A stretch of 64,000 nt of DNA from Opitutus sp. (GCA_024707325.1 JANPZY010000004.1:434001-498000); one strand, 5' to 3'. Numbered from the stretch's first letter, positions 17,322-27,194 are shown. The notes: generated by a model not told the origin, from the letters alone. Made by a program: numbers and translations.

Positions 17322-19157
17322 TTAGCGGATCGTGATCTGAATCGGCAACCGTGCGTAGATGCCTTGGGGATCGTTGAACGAGTTCAACACCTTCAGCTCC
17401 GAGCGCAACCGCGTCTCCACTTCGCCGAGCACGCCCGTGGCGCGCGCATTGTTGGGCGCCATCTTTTCCACCATCTCCGCGATCGCTTCCGCGAACTCCT
17501 TCTTGCGCGGAAACTCGACCAAGCGATAGCCAGACTTGAGCCCCGCCTCCTGCGCCGCGTAAGCGATCGCAGCATCGAGGCCGCCGATCTCGTCGACGAG
17601 ACCGAGCGCCTTGGCTTCGACGCCAGACCAAACGCGACCCTGCGCGATCTCCTCCACGTGCGCGCGGTCGAGCTGACGGCCATCGGCGACTTTGCCAATA
17701 AACTCGCCGTAGATCCATTCCACCATGCGCTGGAAGATCGCCATTTCCTCTTCGGTCTTCGGCCGCGCGATGGTCAGCGCGTCGGCGAATTTTCCGGTCT
17801 TCACGCCGTCGAAGGTCACGCCGAAGTTGTTCGCGAGCCGCTGCACGTCGAACTGAATGCCGAACACGCCGATCGAACCCGTGATCGTGGAAGGCTCCGC
17901 AAAAATCCGGTTGCTGTAGGCGGAAATCCAATACCCGCCCGACGCCGCATACGTTCCCATCGAAACGACCACGGGTTTCTTTTCCCGCGCGAGTCGCACT
18001 TCGCGCTGAATCGCTTCGGAAGCAGAGACGCTGCCGCCCGGACTGTTCACGCGCAGCACGATCGCCTTCACGCTGTCGTCCTGCCGCAGCTTGCGCAGTT
18101 CGCGCGCAAAGCGCACGCCGGCGACATTGCCCGGCTGGTCGGAGTCGCCATCGACGATGTCGCCCTCGGCATAAACGATCGCGATGGTTCCGCGACGGCC
18201 CGAGGTCACGGCCGCAGCTTTCGATGCGAGGGCCGGCTCCGCCGCGTCCTTGGCCACGCGCGAATAGTCCGCGAGTGCCACTTGCTTGAACGTTTCCTCG
18301 CCCTCGCTGCGCGTCGCTTTCTTGAGGCTCTCGATCATTTCGTCGCGATAAGCGACGCGCGTGACGAGGCCGCCCTTCAGTGCCGCCTCGGGGCGCACGA
18401 GACCTTCGCTGTCCACGAGCGCCTGGAGCTCGAGCGGCGACTTGCCACGACTGTCGGCCACATCGGTGAGCACGACCTCCCAAACATCGTCGAGCAATTG
18501 CTGGAGCTGCGCGCGGCTTTCGTCGCTCATGTCGGTCCGGGTGAAAGGTTCGACGAAAGACTTGTAGCGGCCCACCCGCGCGACCTGCACGCCGACGCCG
18601 TATTTTTCCAGCGCACCGGCGAAGAACATCGGCTGCGCTGCGAGACCCGGCATCAAAATCACGCCGTAGGGATCGAGCACGATTTCGTCGGCAGCCGACG
18701 CGAGATAGTAATCACTCGTCAACGCATAGGTCAGATACGCCACCACCGGTTTGCCCGAGTTTTTGAACTCTTCGATCGCGTGGCGAATCTCCTTCAACGC
18801 GCCAAAACCCGGCGAACCGGCGGACAGCTCGGGCTGGTCTCCGCGAATCAGCAGGCCCGCGATCCGATCGTCGCTCGCCGCCGCGCGCGCAGCGAACGCG
18901 TGATCGTGCGCAATTGCAGCGTCGGCGTCGGCTCATCGCCAAACAGTCGGAGATCCACCACCGGCGGCGCGTCGGTCACGCGATTGGAGAGATCCAGCAC
19001 GAGATACGAGCCGTGTTCGACGTGCACCGTCTTGTCGCGTTTGCCGGCCATCGCGCCGAGGGCGACGAAGACCCCCCAGCAACAAAACCGATCCGCCGAC
19101 CGTGAAGATGATCAAGGCCACGAACGCACCGAGCAACGACGTGAAAAAGTTCTTCAT
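17322..19157 (-). CDS. sppA: Signal peptide peptidase SppA, 67K type (two frame disruptions near 5' end)
   Basis: Membrane serine peptidase that cuts left-over signal peptides. The N-terminus has a TM anchor (MKNFFTSLLGAFVALIIFTV). The two SppA halves follow: FKNSGKPVVAYLTYALTSDY and YLASAADEIVLDPYGVILMPGL (lysine half), then KAIVLRVNSPGGSVSASEAI and VVSMGTYAASGGYWISAYS (serine half). Reading frame is lost twice. After LLLG a six-C run on the plus strand (19072-19077) looks one base too long, and near 18878-18890 (GC alternation) one base seems missing. Between them the protein continues as AMAGKRDKTVHVEHGSYLVL in another frame. With both corrected the protein is about 612 residues, the normal length. 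Probably a sequencing artefact rather than a pseudogene. Confidence 0.88.
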
Positions 19158-19320
19158 ACGAGGTCGCCGACCCTAGCCGCTTCAGCTCGTTCCTCCAGTT
19201 AAATGAGGACAGGCGGTCTTCCGGCGCGTCGGGCGGCTGTGAGGCACGCTTCTCGCTTTTCGAGCATGCGACAGACGGATCAGTTGCACCCTTGCCCGCC
19301 GACTTCATACTTCAGCGCCA

Positions 19321-20808
19321 ATGAGCGAACAAAAGGACCTTCTCACGACCAACCGCAAGGCCCTCACGATCAATCTCGATGAGCCGAAATACGGCACGTT
19401 TGCCGAGATCGGTGCCGGCCAGGAAGTCGCCCGCATCTTTTTCCAGGCCGGCGGAGCATCGGGCACGATCGCGAAGACGATCTCGGCCTACGACATGACG
19501 TTCAGCGATGCCATCTACGGCAAAGCTCCACGTTACGTCTCGCGTGAGCGACTCGGGCTCATGCTTCAGCACGAGTATCAACTACTCATCGAGCGCCTCG
19601 CCGCCACGCGCGGCGATCGCACGACGTTCTTCGTCTTCGCCGACACCGTCGCCGCCCGAAACTACAAAGGCACGAACGAAGCCCATGGCTGGATGGGCAT
19701 CCGGTTTCAAACCGAGCCCGGCGCCACGCCGTCGGAGATCGTGCTCCACGTCCGCATGTGGGACAAAGAAAACGTCCTCCAGCAGGAAGCCCTCGGCATT
19801 GTCGGAACGAATCTCATCTACGGCGCGTTCTACTATCGCGACGACCTGAAGCGCTTCACGCAGTCGCTCCTCGATAATCTCCGCCCCGATCGCATCGAAA
19901 TCGACATGCTCAAGTTCAGCGGCCCCGCGTTCGAGAACGTGGATAACCGCCTCATGTCGCTCTACCTGGTCCAGTTCGGCCTGACCAACGCCGTCATGTT
20001 CGGCCCGCAGGGCGAAGTCCTCCAGCCGTCGGAGGTGCTCCACAAGAAAGCGATCCTCGTCGAACGCGGCAGCTTCCGCCCCGTCACGCACGTCAACGTC
20101 GACATGCTCAACTGCGCCGCCGCGCAGTTCGTGCAGGAGCCGCTCGTGAAGGGAAAGGAGATCATCGTGCTCATGGAAATCACGATGAACAACCTCCTCG
20201 CCGCCGGCTCGCTCGACGCGCAGGACTTCCTCTCTCGCGTCGATCTTCTCAGCGACCTCGGGTTCACCACGCTGATCTCGAACTACTCCGAGTATTACCG
20301 CCTCACCTCGTATTTCCGCCGCTACACGAAGGAGATGATCGGCGCCGCGATGGGCATCAACAACCTCCTCGAGATCTTTAACGAGAAATACTACGAGAAC
20401 CTCGAAGGCGGGATCCTCGAGTCGTTCGGCCGACTCTTCCGTAATTCGGTCAAACTCTACATCTACCCGATGCGGCAGGACGCCTACGGCCACTACATCA
20501 CGACCGGCACACCCGAGGCCGTCCCTTCAGCCACCAGCGCCAATACCTTTGCGTCCGGCGTCCTCATCAACGCGAAGAACGTCCAGGTCGTGGATCACCT
20601 CCGCAACCTCTACAATCACCTCCTCGAAAATCACTTCATCGAGTGCATCGTCGGCTACGATCCCGACATCCTGCACATCTTCTCGCGCGACGTCCTCCGC
20701 CGCATCCGCGAGCAAGATCCCTCATGGGAAAAAATGGTCCCCGAGTCGGTGGTGAAAGCGATCAAACGGCGCGGTCTCTTCGGTTACACCGAGAAGCAGA
20801 CCGCCTGA
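19321..20808 (+). CDS. Conserved cytoplasmic protein of unknown function (495 aa)
   Basis: No signal peptide or TM segment. I recognise the family by its start (TFAEIGAGQEVARIFFQAGG, AKTISAYDMTFSDAIYG, RYVSRERLGLMLQHEYQLL), which recurs in Bacteroidota and Verrucomicrobiota. I recall some database entries naming it a nicotinate-nucleotide adenylyltransferase or a TonB receptor. Neither is supported here: there is no HxGH nucleotidyl-transferase motif and no barrel. Conserved-looking charged stretches include FFVFADTVAARNYKGTNEAH, EALGIVGTNLIYGAFYY and LISNYSEYYRLTSYFRRYTK. The length and lack of repeats suggest an enzyme. It is divergent from sppA and followed directly by repeat array C. Confidence 0.8.
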   Translation: MSEQKDLLTTNRKALTINLDEPKYGTFAEIGAGQEVARIFFQAGGASGTIAKTISAYDMTFSDAIYGKAPRYVSRERLGLMLQHEYQLLIERLAATRGDRTTFFVFADTVAARNYKGTNEAHGWMGIRFQTEPGATPSEIVLHVRMWDKENVLQQEALGIVGTNLIYGAFYYRDDLKRFTQSLLDNLRPDRIEIDMLKFSGPAFENVDNRLMSLYLVQFGLTNAVMFGPQGEVLQPSEVLHKKAILVERGSFRPVTHVNVDMLNCAAAQFVQEPLVKGKEIIVLMEITMNNLLAAGSLDAQDFLSRVDLLSDLGFTTLISNYSEYYRLTSYFRRYTKEMIGAAMGINNLLEIFNEKYYENLEGGILESFGRLFRNSVKLYIYPMRQDAYGHYITTGTPEAVPSATSANTFASGVLINAKNVQVVDHLRNLYNHLLENHFIECIVGYDPDILHIFSRDVLRRIREQDPSWEKMVPESVVKAIKRRGLFGYTEKQTA

Positions 20809-20881
20809 GTCCGTCTCGAGTCGGGACACAGTCCATCCCGAATCGAGCCCAAGTCCGTCCCACGTCGAGCCAAGGTCCGCG
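20805..20881 (+). repeat. 11-bp periodic array C (7 units)
   Basis: Seven contiguous 11-mers: ctgaGTccgtc, tcgaGTcggga, cacaGTccatc, ccgaATcgagc, ccaaGTccgtc, ccacGTcgagc and caagGTccgcg. The first contains the TGA of the preceding gene. The last ends one base before the TGA (on the minus strand) of the convergent gene at 20883. The array is the entire intergenic region, with no terminator hairpin of the usual kind. Confidence 0.8.
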
Positions 20882-20882
20882 C

Positions 20883-21752
20883 TCACTCGGTCTTCTGCAT
20901 TTCGCGACGCCGTTTGGCCTCCGGGCCGACGGCATTGGGACCGTCGTCAGTGTCGGTAATGGGCAAGTGATCGGGATCGATCGAATCGAGCACGCGCATT
21001 TCGCCGAACCGAATCACCTCCTGCCGCTCGGGGACGGAAGCCCACACCGGCTGATTGGTTTCGCGCCCCAGATGCGGCGCCGCTTCGCGAAACATTTTCT
21101 TGAAGCTCGGCGTCATCGAAAGGCCTTGGGCAGGCGCGCTGACTTTCGTGTGCCAGAGCAATCGCGTGATGCCCTGCTTCGCGAGTTCCTCGTCGAACGC
21201 CTGGATGGAGATCATGAACAAACTCTCGCGCGAGGCCTGCACGATGAAATCCGAGGTCGAGCTCCGAAGGTTCCGAGTAAGCGCGCGGGCTGAGGTCGAA
21301 ATCGAAAGGCCCTGAAGTTCCCACATCACGTCGGCCTTGTCGCCGCCCATAAACTGGAGAGCGACGTTGGGGCGGTCGTTGATCATGCCCCAGGAAATCG
21401 CGAGGAGGACTTCGGGCATGTTCTTCTCGGTGCCCGGATAATACCCCTGATCGGCGAGCAGCTTCACGATGAACTTCAGCATGTCGCGTTTGTCCGGCAC
21501 ATCCATGTTGGCGATGGACCGGCCGTAATCGCGGTAACCGAGCACGAGGGCTTCGTAGTAAAGCGGCGCTTCCTTGCTCGGACGCCGGAGCTTGCGCCCC
21601 TCATCCGTCATGTCGGTCACGGTGATGACCTGAACGTCGCGTTCGAAAAGCCGCGCAAGAAACGTGGCGGGCGTGCCGGCGCTTGCCAACGTGGTCGCAC
21701 ACAGCAGCGCGAGATTGACCGCCAGTATCTTCGCCGGGGAAAGAGAAAGCAT
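20883..21752 (-). CDS. Secreted protein of unknown function, tandem paralogue 2
   Basis: 289 residues from the ATG at 21752, which starts a signal peptide (MLSLSPAKILAVNLALLCAT...ASA). The mature part is nearly the same as the upstream neighbour at 21863-22732: both carry RDVQVITVTDMTDEGRKLRR, MDVPDKR, FIVKLLAD, GYYPG, MGGDKADVMWELQGLS and SFxKMFREAAP. I know no function. The pattern of short conserved charged blocks without metal or nucleophile motifs does not suggest a known enzyme. The two lie head-to-tail 110 bp apart. Likely periplasmic. Confidence 0.8.
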   Translation of the reverse strand: MLSLSPAKILAVNLALLCATTLASAGTPATFLARLFERDVQVITVTDMTDEGRKLRRPSKEAPLYYEALVLGYRDYGRSIANMDVPDKRDMLKFIVKLLADQGYYPGTEKNMPEVLLAISWGMINDRPNVALQFMGGDKADVMWELQGLSISTSARALTRNLRSSTSDFIVQASRESLFMISIQAFDEELAKQGITRLLWHTKVSAPAQGLSMTPSFKKMFREAAPHLGRETNQPVWASVPERQEVIRFGEMRVLDSIDPDHLPITDTDDGPNAVGPEAKRRREMQKTE

Positions 21753-21862
21753 GGGTGGCTCCCACCGTGCCCGCTGTAGTGGCAGCGTCAACTCAGCGGG
21801 GCGTGCCGTAGATTGTGGCCCCCCCTCCACGACGACGGAATGCCAAATCGCGCGGTCGAACT

Positions 21863-22732
21863 TCACTCGGCCTTCTGCATTTCGCGGCGCTCTTTCGCGC
21901 GCGGTCCGACGGCATCGGGCCCATCGTCGGCGTCGGTGATGGGCAAATGATCGGGATCAATCGCATCGAGCACGCGCATCTCGCCGAACTCGATCACTTC
22001 CCGGCGCTCGGGCACGTGGGTCCACACGGGGCCGCCGGTCTCGCGTCCGAGAAACGGTGCCGCTTCGCGAAACATCTTTCTGTAGCTCGGCGCCATCGCG
22101 AGGCCCTGCGCGGGCGCGCTGACTTTGGTGTGCCAGAGCAATCGCGTGATGCCCTGTGTCGCGAGTTCGCGGTCAAACGCCTGGATCGAAATGATGAACA
22201 AGCTGTCGCCCGCCGCATCGACGATGAAGTCCGCGGTCGAGCTGCGGAAATTTCGCGTGAGAGCGCGCACAGCGGTGGCCACGGAAAGCCCCTGGAGTTC
22301 CCACATCACGTCAGCCTTGTCGCCGCCCATGAAATGGAGCGCGAGACCCGGACGCTCGTTGATGAAACCCCAGCCGATCGCGAGCAGCACTTCGGGCATG
22401 TTTTTCTCCGAGCCCGGATAGTATCCCTCATCAGCGAGCAGCTTCACGATGAACTTCAGCATCTCGCGTTTATCCGGCACATCCATGTTGGCGATGGAGC
22501 GACCGTATTCACGGTAACCCAGCACGAGAGCCTCGTAATAGAGCGGCGCTTCCTTGCTCGGACGCCGGAGTTTGCGCCCCTCGTCCGTCATGTCCGTCAC
22601 CGTGATGACCTGCACATCCCGCTGGAAATACCACGCTAGAAAGTTGCCCGGTCCGGCCGCGTTTGCCGCGCACGCTCCGAGCAGTTCAATAACCACCTGC
22701 GAGAAAAGCGTGGTGCGACAGGGGCATCGCAT
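21863..22732 (-). CDS. Secreted protein of unknown function, tandem paralogue 1
   Basis: 289 residues with an N-terminal hydrophobic stretch (LFSQVVIELLGACAANA) that reads as a signal peptide. It is very similar to the downstream gene across the mature part; by eye most positions are identical and many changes are D/E, S/G or Q/E. The ends also match (EMRVLDAIDPDHLPITDADD against EMRVLDSIDPDHLPITDTDD). The DNA around the two stop codons is also alike, suggesting a fairly recent duplication. No domain recognised. It is separated from ndk downstream in the sequence by a bidirectional terminator. Confidence 0.8.
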   Translation of the reverse strand: MRCPCRTTLFSQVVIELLGACAANAAGPGNFLAWYFQRDVQVITVTDMTDEGRKLRRPSKEAPLYYEALVLGYREYGRSIANMDVPDKREMLKFIVKLLADEGYYPGSEKNMPEVLLAIGWGFINERPGLALHFMGGDKADVMWELQGLSVATAVRALTRNFRSSTADFIVDAAGDSLFIISIQAFDRELATQGITRLLWHTKVSAPAQGLAMAPSYRKMFREAAPFLGRETGGPVWTHVPERREVIEFGEMRVLDAIDPDHLPITDADDGPDAVGPRAKERREMQKAE

Positions 22733-22795
22733 AGGCGACAGCGATAACGCACCTCAAACAGGCGTCAACGCACCAGCCGGGCGCGCGCGGGCACG

Positions 22796-22827
22796 AAAAA
22801 GCCCGGTCACGAAGACCGGGCCAAAAA
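22796..22827 (-). terminator. Intrinsic terminator after ndk
   Basis: Arms GCCCGGTC (22801-22808) and GACCGGGC (22814-22821) with loop ACGAA. The hairpin is flanked by A-runs on the left and right, giving a five-T run after it on the minus strand. It lies 34 bp beyond the ndk stop. Confidence 0.85.
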
Positions 22828-22860
22828 GCGAATCCGCGCGAGTCGCGCGTCAGGCGGAAA

Positions 22861-23277
22861 TCACTCGAAGATTTCCTCGGGCTTGAAGAAGCGCGCGAGT
22901 TCGATCTTGGCGTTTTCGTCGCTGTCGGACGCGTGGACGACGTTCTTCATCATCTCGGTGCCGAAGTCGCCGCGGATCGTGCCCTTCGGGGCCTTGCGGG
23001 AATCGGTCGGGCCGAGGAGATCGCGAACGCGTTGCACGATGCTTTCGCCGCGCAGCGCCATCACGATCACCGGACGCGAGCTCATGAAGGCCTCGATGTC
23101 GGGATAGAAGGGCTTGTCCGCGACGTGCGCGTAATGCTCGCGCAAGACGGCAGGCGCGAGACGGGTCATTTTGCACCCGACCACGTCGAAGCCCGCGGCT
23201 TCGAAGCGGCTGAGAACCGTCCCCACGAGACGCTTCTCCATGCAATCGGGCTTATAGATAACGAACGTTTTCTGCAT
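22861..23277 (-). CDS. ndk: Nucleoside diphosphate kinase
   Basis: Balances NTP and dNTP pools by phosphotransfer through a phospho-histidine. 138 residues, the standard bacterial length. The start TFVIYKPDCMEKRLVG is canonical (K9 of the ATP site). GTIRGDFGTEMMKNVVHASDS carries the catalytic His115 in NVVHASDS. The C-terminal FFKPEEIFE is also typical. It lies 42 bp downstream of the epimerase gene on the same strand and is followed by a terminator. Confidence 0.97.
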   Translation of the reverse strand: MQKTFVIYKPDCMEKRLVGTVLSRFEAAGFDVVGCKMTRLAPAVLREHYAHVADKPFYPDIEAFMSSRPVIVMALRGESIVQRVRDLLGPTDSRKAPKGTIRGDFGTEMMKNVVHASDSDENAKIELARFFKPEEIFE

Positions 23278-23319
23278 AGTGAAAGGATGACGCTAGGAGC
23301 AACGGACCCGTTGGAAAGC

Positions 23320-24231
23320 CTAGAGTTTCCCACTCTGTAGGACCGAGGCGAGCGCTCCCTCCAACTGCGGCTGGCGAAACCTATAGCCGGAGCGAAGCAG
23401 CGCCACCGGCTCCACTCGCGCACTGGCGAGCAGGGTCTCCTCCGCCATCTGGCCGAAAACCAGCCGCAACGCGAACGCCGGAACGGGCAAAAACGCCGGA
23501 CGCTGCAGCGCGGTCGCCAACGCGCGGGTGAACTCGAGATTCGTGACGGCGTGCGGCGCGACGGCGTTGACCGGACCGGACAGCTGCGGGTTTTCGATCG
23601 CGTGCATGATCGCGCCGACAGCGTCGACCAGGCCAATCCAACTCATCCACTGATGTCCGTTCCCCACCCGACCGCCGAGGCCGGCGCGAAAAAGAGGCAG
23701 GAGTTTTTTCAGCGCCCCGCCCTCGCGGGCCAGCACCACGCCCGACCGCAACGGCACGGTGCGCACGCCGAGATCGGCGATCTTCGCAGCGTGCGTTTCC
23801 CAGGTTTCGCACACGTCAGGCAGAAAACCTGAGCCGCGCGCGGAGGTTTCCGTGAGCACTTCGTCGCCGCGGTCGCCATAGATGCCGACGGCAGATGCAC
23901 TCACCAAAACGTCAGGCCGCTCCGGCAACGCTTCGATCGCGTGATGCAGCGTCCGCAAAGAACCCGTGCGACTCTCGATAATGCGAGTGCGCCGCGTCCG
24001 CGACCAACGTCCCGCGGCGATGTTCTCCCCGCTCAGATTCACAACGGCCTCGACGCGGCCCAACGCCCGCGCATCGAGCACGCCCGCCGCCGGATCCCAC
24101 GCGATTTCGTCGGCGCCGCCCACCTGCCCTCGCACCAGACGAATCACCGTCCAGCCACGCGCGCGCAGTTCGGACACGAGGGCTCGGCCAATCAATCCCG
24201 ACGCACCAGCAATCACGACACGTTGGCCCAT
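23320..24231 (-). CDS. TIGR01777-type NAD(P)-dependent epimerase
   Basis: 303 residues, extended short-chain dehydrogenase fold. The N-terminus VVIAGASGLIGRALVSELRA has the GxxGxxG nucleotide-binding motif. Family blocks present: VEAVVNLSGENIAAGRWSRTR, LVSASAVGIYGDRGDE, VCETWETHAAKI, VPLRSGVVLAREGGAL, GNGHQWMSWIGLVDAVGAI and GPVNAVAPHAVTNLEF. Members such as YfcH are poorly characterised in substrate. It starts 4 bp after the photolyase stop, so the two form an operon. Confidence 0.9.
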   Translation of the reverse strand: MGQRVVIAGASGLIGRALVSELRARGWTVIRLVRGQVGGADEIAWDPAAGVLDARALGRVEAVVNLSGENIAAGRWSRTRRTRIIESRTGSLRTLHHAIEALPERPDVLVSASAVGIYGDRGDEVLTETSARGSGFLPDVCETWETHAAKIADLGVRTVPLRSGVVLAREGGALKKLLPLFRAGLGGRVGNGHQWMSWIGLVDAVGAIMHAIENPQLSGPVNAVAPHAVTNLEFTRALATALQRPAFLPVPAFALRLVFGQMAEETLLASARVEPVALLRSGYRFRQPQLEGALASVLQSGKL

Positions 24232-24235
24232 GGCG

Positions 24236-25690
24236 TTATCCTTTCTTCAGCGACTGATAGGCTGCGAGCGCTTCTTCGCGTGCCTCCGCATGATCGACGA
24301 TGGGCAGCGGATACGTTTCACCCAACGTCACATTCGAGCGCTTGAGTTCCTCCTGCGGGGCTTCCCAAGGCGCATGGATGAACTTCGTGGGAAGACGGCC
24401 GAGTTCCGGAATCCATCGGCGCACATACTCGCCGTCCGGATCGAACTTCCGTCCCTGTAATACTGGCGCGAATACACGAAAATATGGCGCCGCATCTGCG
24501 CCGCTGCCCGTCGTCCATTGCCAGCCGAGCGTGTTGCTCGCGAGATCCGCGTCGACCAGCGTGTCCCAGAACCAGCGCGCGCCGTCCTGCCAAGGGAGCC
24601 GCAGGTGTTTCACGAGAAACGACGCCGCGACCATGCGCACACGATTGTGCATCCACCCCGTCTCCCACAACTGCCGCAATCCCGCATCCACGATGGGATA
24701 ACCGGTGCGCCCGCGGCGCCACGCCTGCAGTAAACGTCCACCGGGATCATCGCGCCAGGGGAACCGCGCAAATTCGGTTCGCAGCGGCTGCGTCGTCGTA
24801 TGCGGGAAATGATACAGCAGGTGATACGCGAACTCGCGCCAACCGATCTCGTTGAGAAACACGCTCGCACCGCGACTGGGCGGAAAAACGCCTGCGCCGC
24901 GCGACGCGTTTTTCACAGCGGCCCAGATTTGTCGCGGCGAAAGCTCGCCATGACGCAGCCAAGGCGAAAGCCGCGATGTGCCATCGAGCGCTGGAAAATT
25001 TCGTCGCTCGTCATAAGTGTCCATCGCCCGCCTCACAAATTCGCGCAGCCGACGTTGCCCCGCTTCTTCGCCCGGTGTCCACGCGGTTTCGAGTCCAGTG
25101 TCCCAGCGAATCTTTGGCAGCAGTTCCAACTCCTCAACGCGAAGCGAGCGCGGCCAGTTCGCCGGCGCCGGAAGCCCGCCCGCGCGTAACTTGACCGGCA
25201 GGGCGACGGGTAGCGTCAGGCAATGCCGCCAATACGGCGAAAACACCTGAAACGGCCCGCTCTGCTTGTTCCTGATTTCGTGCGGCTCGTGCAGAAGCGC
25301 CGCATTGAAGCTCGCCACTTCGATGCCGGACTCCGTCAGCGCCTTCTTGATCGCCGTATCACGAGCGATCGCCTGTGGTTCGTATCGGCGATTCCAATAC
25401 ACCGCTCCCGCCTGCGTCTCGCGGATGAGCCGGCTCAGGACGCGATCCGGTTCGCCGCGCGCCACGATCAGGCGTGACCCGCGCTCCTGCAGTGCTTGCT
25501 CGAGCGAGACGAGCGCATGATGCCGCCACCAACGCGAAGCCGCGCCCTCGCGCCATTCATCGTGTTCGTCTTCCTCGTCGATATAGACGGGAACCACTGG
25601 TCCGCCGCGCTCCAGCGCGTGCGTCAAAGCCGGATTGTCCTGCAACCGCAGGTCGGACCGGAACCAGACGAGAGCGGGCGAGATCGACAC
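24236..25690 (-). CDS. phr: Deoxyribodipyrimidine photolyase
   Basis: Light-driven repair of cyclobutane pyrimidine dimers. 484 residues with an N-terminal antenna-binding Rossmann domain (LVWFRSDLRLQDNPAL) and the C-terminal FAD domain. The FAD and DNA-binding signatures are intact: TSRLSPWLRHGELSPRQIWA, GRTGYPIVDAGLRQLWETGW, MHNRVRMVAASFLVKHL, and DADLASNTLGWQWTTGSGAD with APYFRVFAP. The C-terminal part looks like a class I CPD photolyase rather than a cryptochrome, but the lesion type is not certain from sequence. It heads a short operon with the TIGR01777 epimerase. Confidence 0.95.
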   Translation of the reverse strand: MSISPALVWFRSDLRLQDNPALTHALERGGPVVPVYIDEEDEHDEWREGAASRWWRHHALVSLEQALQERGSRLIVARGEPDRVLSRLIRETQAGAVYWNRRYEPQAIARDTAIKKALTESGIEVASFNAALLHEPHEIRNKQSGPFQVFSPYWRHCLTLPVALPVKLRAGGLPAPANWPRSLRVEELELLPKIRWDTGLETAWTPGEEAGQRRLREFVRRAMDTYDERRNFPALDGTSRLSPWLRHGELSPRQIWAAVKNASRGAGVFPPSRGASVFLNEIGWREFAYHLLYHFPHTTTQPLRTEFARFPWRDDPGGRLLQAWRRGRTGYPIVDAGLRQLWETGWMHNRVRMVAASFLVKHLRLPWQDGARWFWDTLVDADLASNTLGWQWTTGSGADAAPYFRVFAPVLQGRKFDPDGEYVRRWIPELGRLPTKFIHAPWEAPQEELKRSNVTLGETYPLPIVDHAEAREEALAAYQSLKKG

Positions 25691-25750
25691 GCGCGCACGG
25701 TGTGCAGGCCGGACGGCGTCGCAACTTTTTGCGCGCCGCTCGACCGCGCC

Positions 25751-27194
25751 TCAGAGCGAATCGCGATACAACTCCTCGTAACCTGCCGCAGCGCGCTTCC
25801 ACGAGAAATCGCGCGCCATGCCGCGTTGTTGCACCGCGGCGTAACGCTTCGGATCGCGATAAAGTTTAAGCGCGCGTTGCAGCGCGTCGCGCAGCGAAAG
25901 GACGTTGGGTTCGCACATGAGGCCCGTGCCCACGTCCGGCAGTTCGTCCGCATCGGTGACCGTGTTGGCGAGGCCGCCCACGCGGCTGACGATCGGCACA
26001 GTGCCATACGCCTGGGAATACATCTGGTTCAGGCCGCACGGTTCGAAGAGCGACGGCATGATGAAGAAATCGCTGCCCGCTTCCACGAGATGGCTCAGCG
26101 CCTCGTCGAGTTTCACCGCCAGCGCGATCTGCTTTGGCGCGCGCTTCACGAGCGCTTGAATCGCCTCTTCGTATTTTTTTCTCTCCGGATCCGAGAATCA
26201 CGACGCGGCAGTCGTTCTTCAGCAGGAAGTCCTGATTTCCGAGCAACAGGTCGATGCCCTTCTGCTCCGTGAGTCGGCACACCATGCCGAAAACCGGTCC
26301 CGTGAAAGCGGGATCGAAACCAAACGCCTTGAGCAACTCCGTCCGGCAAATCTGCTTTCCGGCCATGTTGCCCGCCGAATAACGCGCCGGCAGATGCGGA
26401 TCTGTGGCGGGATTCCACACGGCGGTGTCCACGCCATTCAGCAGGCCGACGATGTCTTCCGCGCGCGTCTGCGCCACGCCGTCGAGACCGCAGCCGAACT
26501 CGGGGGTTTGAATCTCCTCCGCGTAGCGCGGGCTCACGGTCGTCACGCGATCGGCAAACAGCAGGCCCGATTTCAGCAGGTTGATCTGCGCGTAGTATTC
26601 GAGGCCATCGATCGAGTTGAACTCGTCCGGCAGATTCGTGCGGGCGAACACGCTGCTGGGGAAAATCCCCTGAAAGGCGATGTTGTGGATCGTGAAGATC
26701 GTCTTGAACGCAAGCGTCACTCCGTAGCGCCGCTCCGCCTGCCGCAGCAGCAGCGGCAGCAGCGCCGCCTGCCAGTCGTGCGTGTGCACCACGTCGGCCT
26801 GCAGATCCGCCAGCCGGAGCGTCTCGATCACGCCTTTGCAGAAAAAGATGAACCGGTCGGCGTTGTCCTCGTAATCACGCTCGCCGTTGCCGTAGGGCGC
26901 GCGGCGATCGAAGAACTCTTCGCGGCAAACCAGATAGACCGTGAGATTCTTCCGCGGAGAAAACACGCGCACGTCGCCACTGAGAAACTGGTCACCCATC
27001 TCCACCTTGAGCCGGAGCTTTCGCTGCGCGCCCACTGCGTCCTTGTGTTCCAGCGCCGCACGATAACCGGGCAGAAACACGGAGACTTCGTGTCCGTTGT
27101 CCGCGAGCACACCCGCCAGCGAACCCACCGCGTCGGCAAGCCCGCCGGTTTTCATGTAGGGGAAGAGTTCGCTGGCAACGTGGACGATTTTCAT
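25751..27194 (-). CDS. glgA: Glycogen synthase (ADP-glucose type), one frame disruption
   Basis: GT5 enzyme adding glucose from ADP-glucose to glycogen. N-terminus MKIVHVASELFPYMKTGGLADAVGSLAG contains the KTGGL substrate motif. The middle has VHTHDWQAALLPLLLRQAE, IHNIAFQGIFP and NGVDTAVWNP. The C-terminal GT-B half carries SLFEPCGLNQMYSQAYGTVP and VGGLANTVTDADEL. Frame is lost in a seven-T run on the plus strand (26174-26180): removing one base joins VVILGSGEKK to YEEAIQALVKRAPKQIALAV. With that the protein is about 480 residues, the usual GlgA length. The interruption is probably an error in the homopolymer. No other glycogen genes are adjacent. Confidence 0.9.

Noticed and set aside
17364..19202. 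Plus-strand frame (612 codons) antisense to sppA
   Set aside because: Shadow of sppA; no start signal or domain. SppA motifs on the minus strand are clear.
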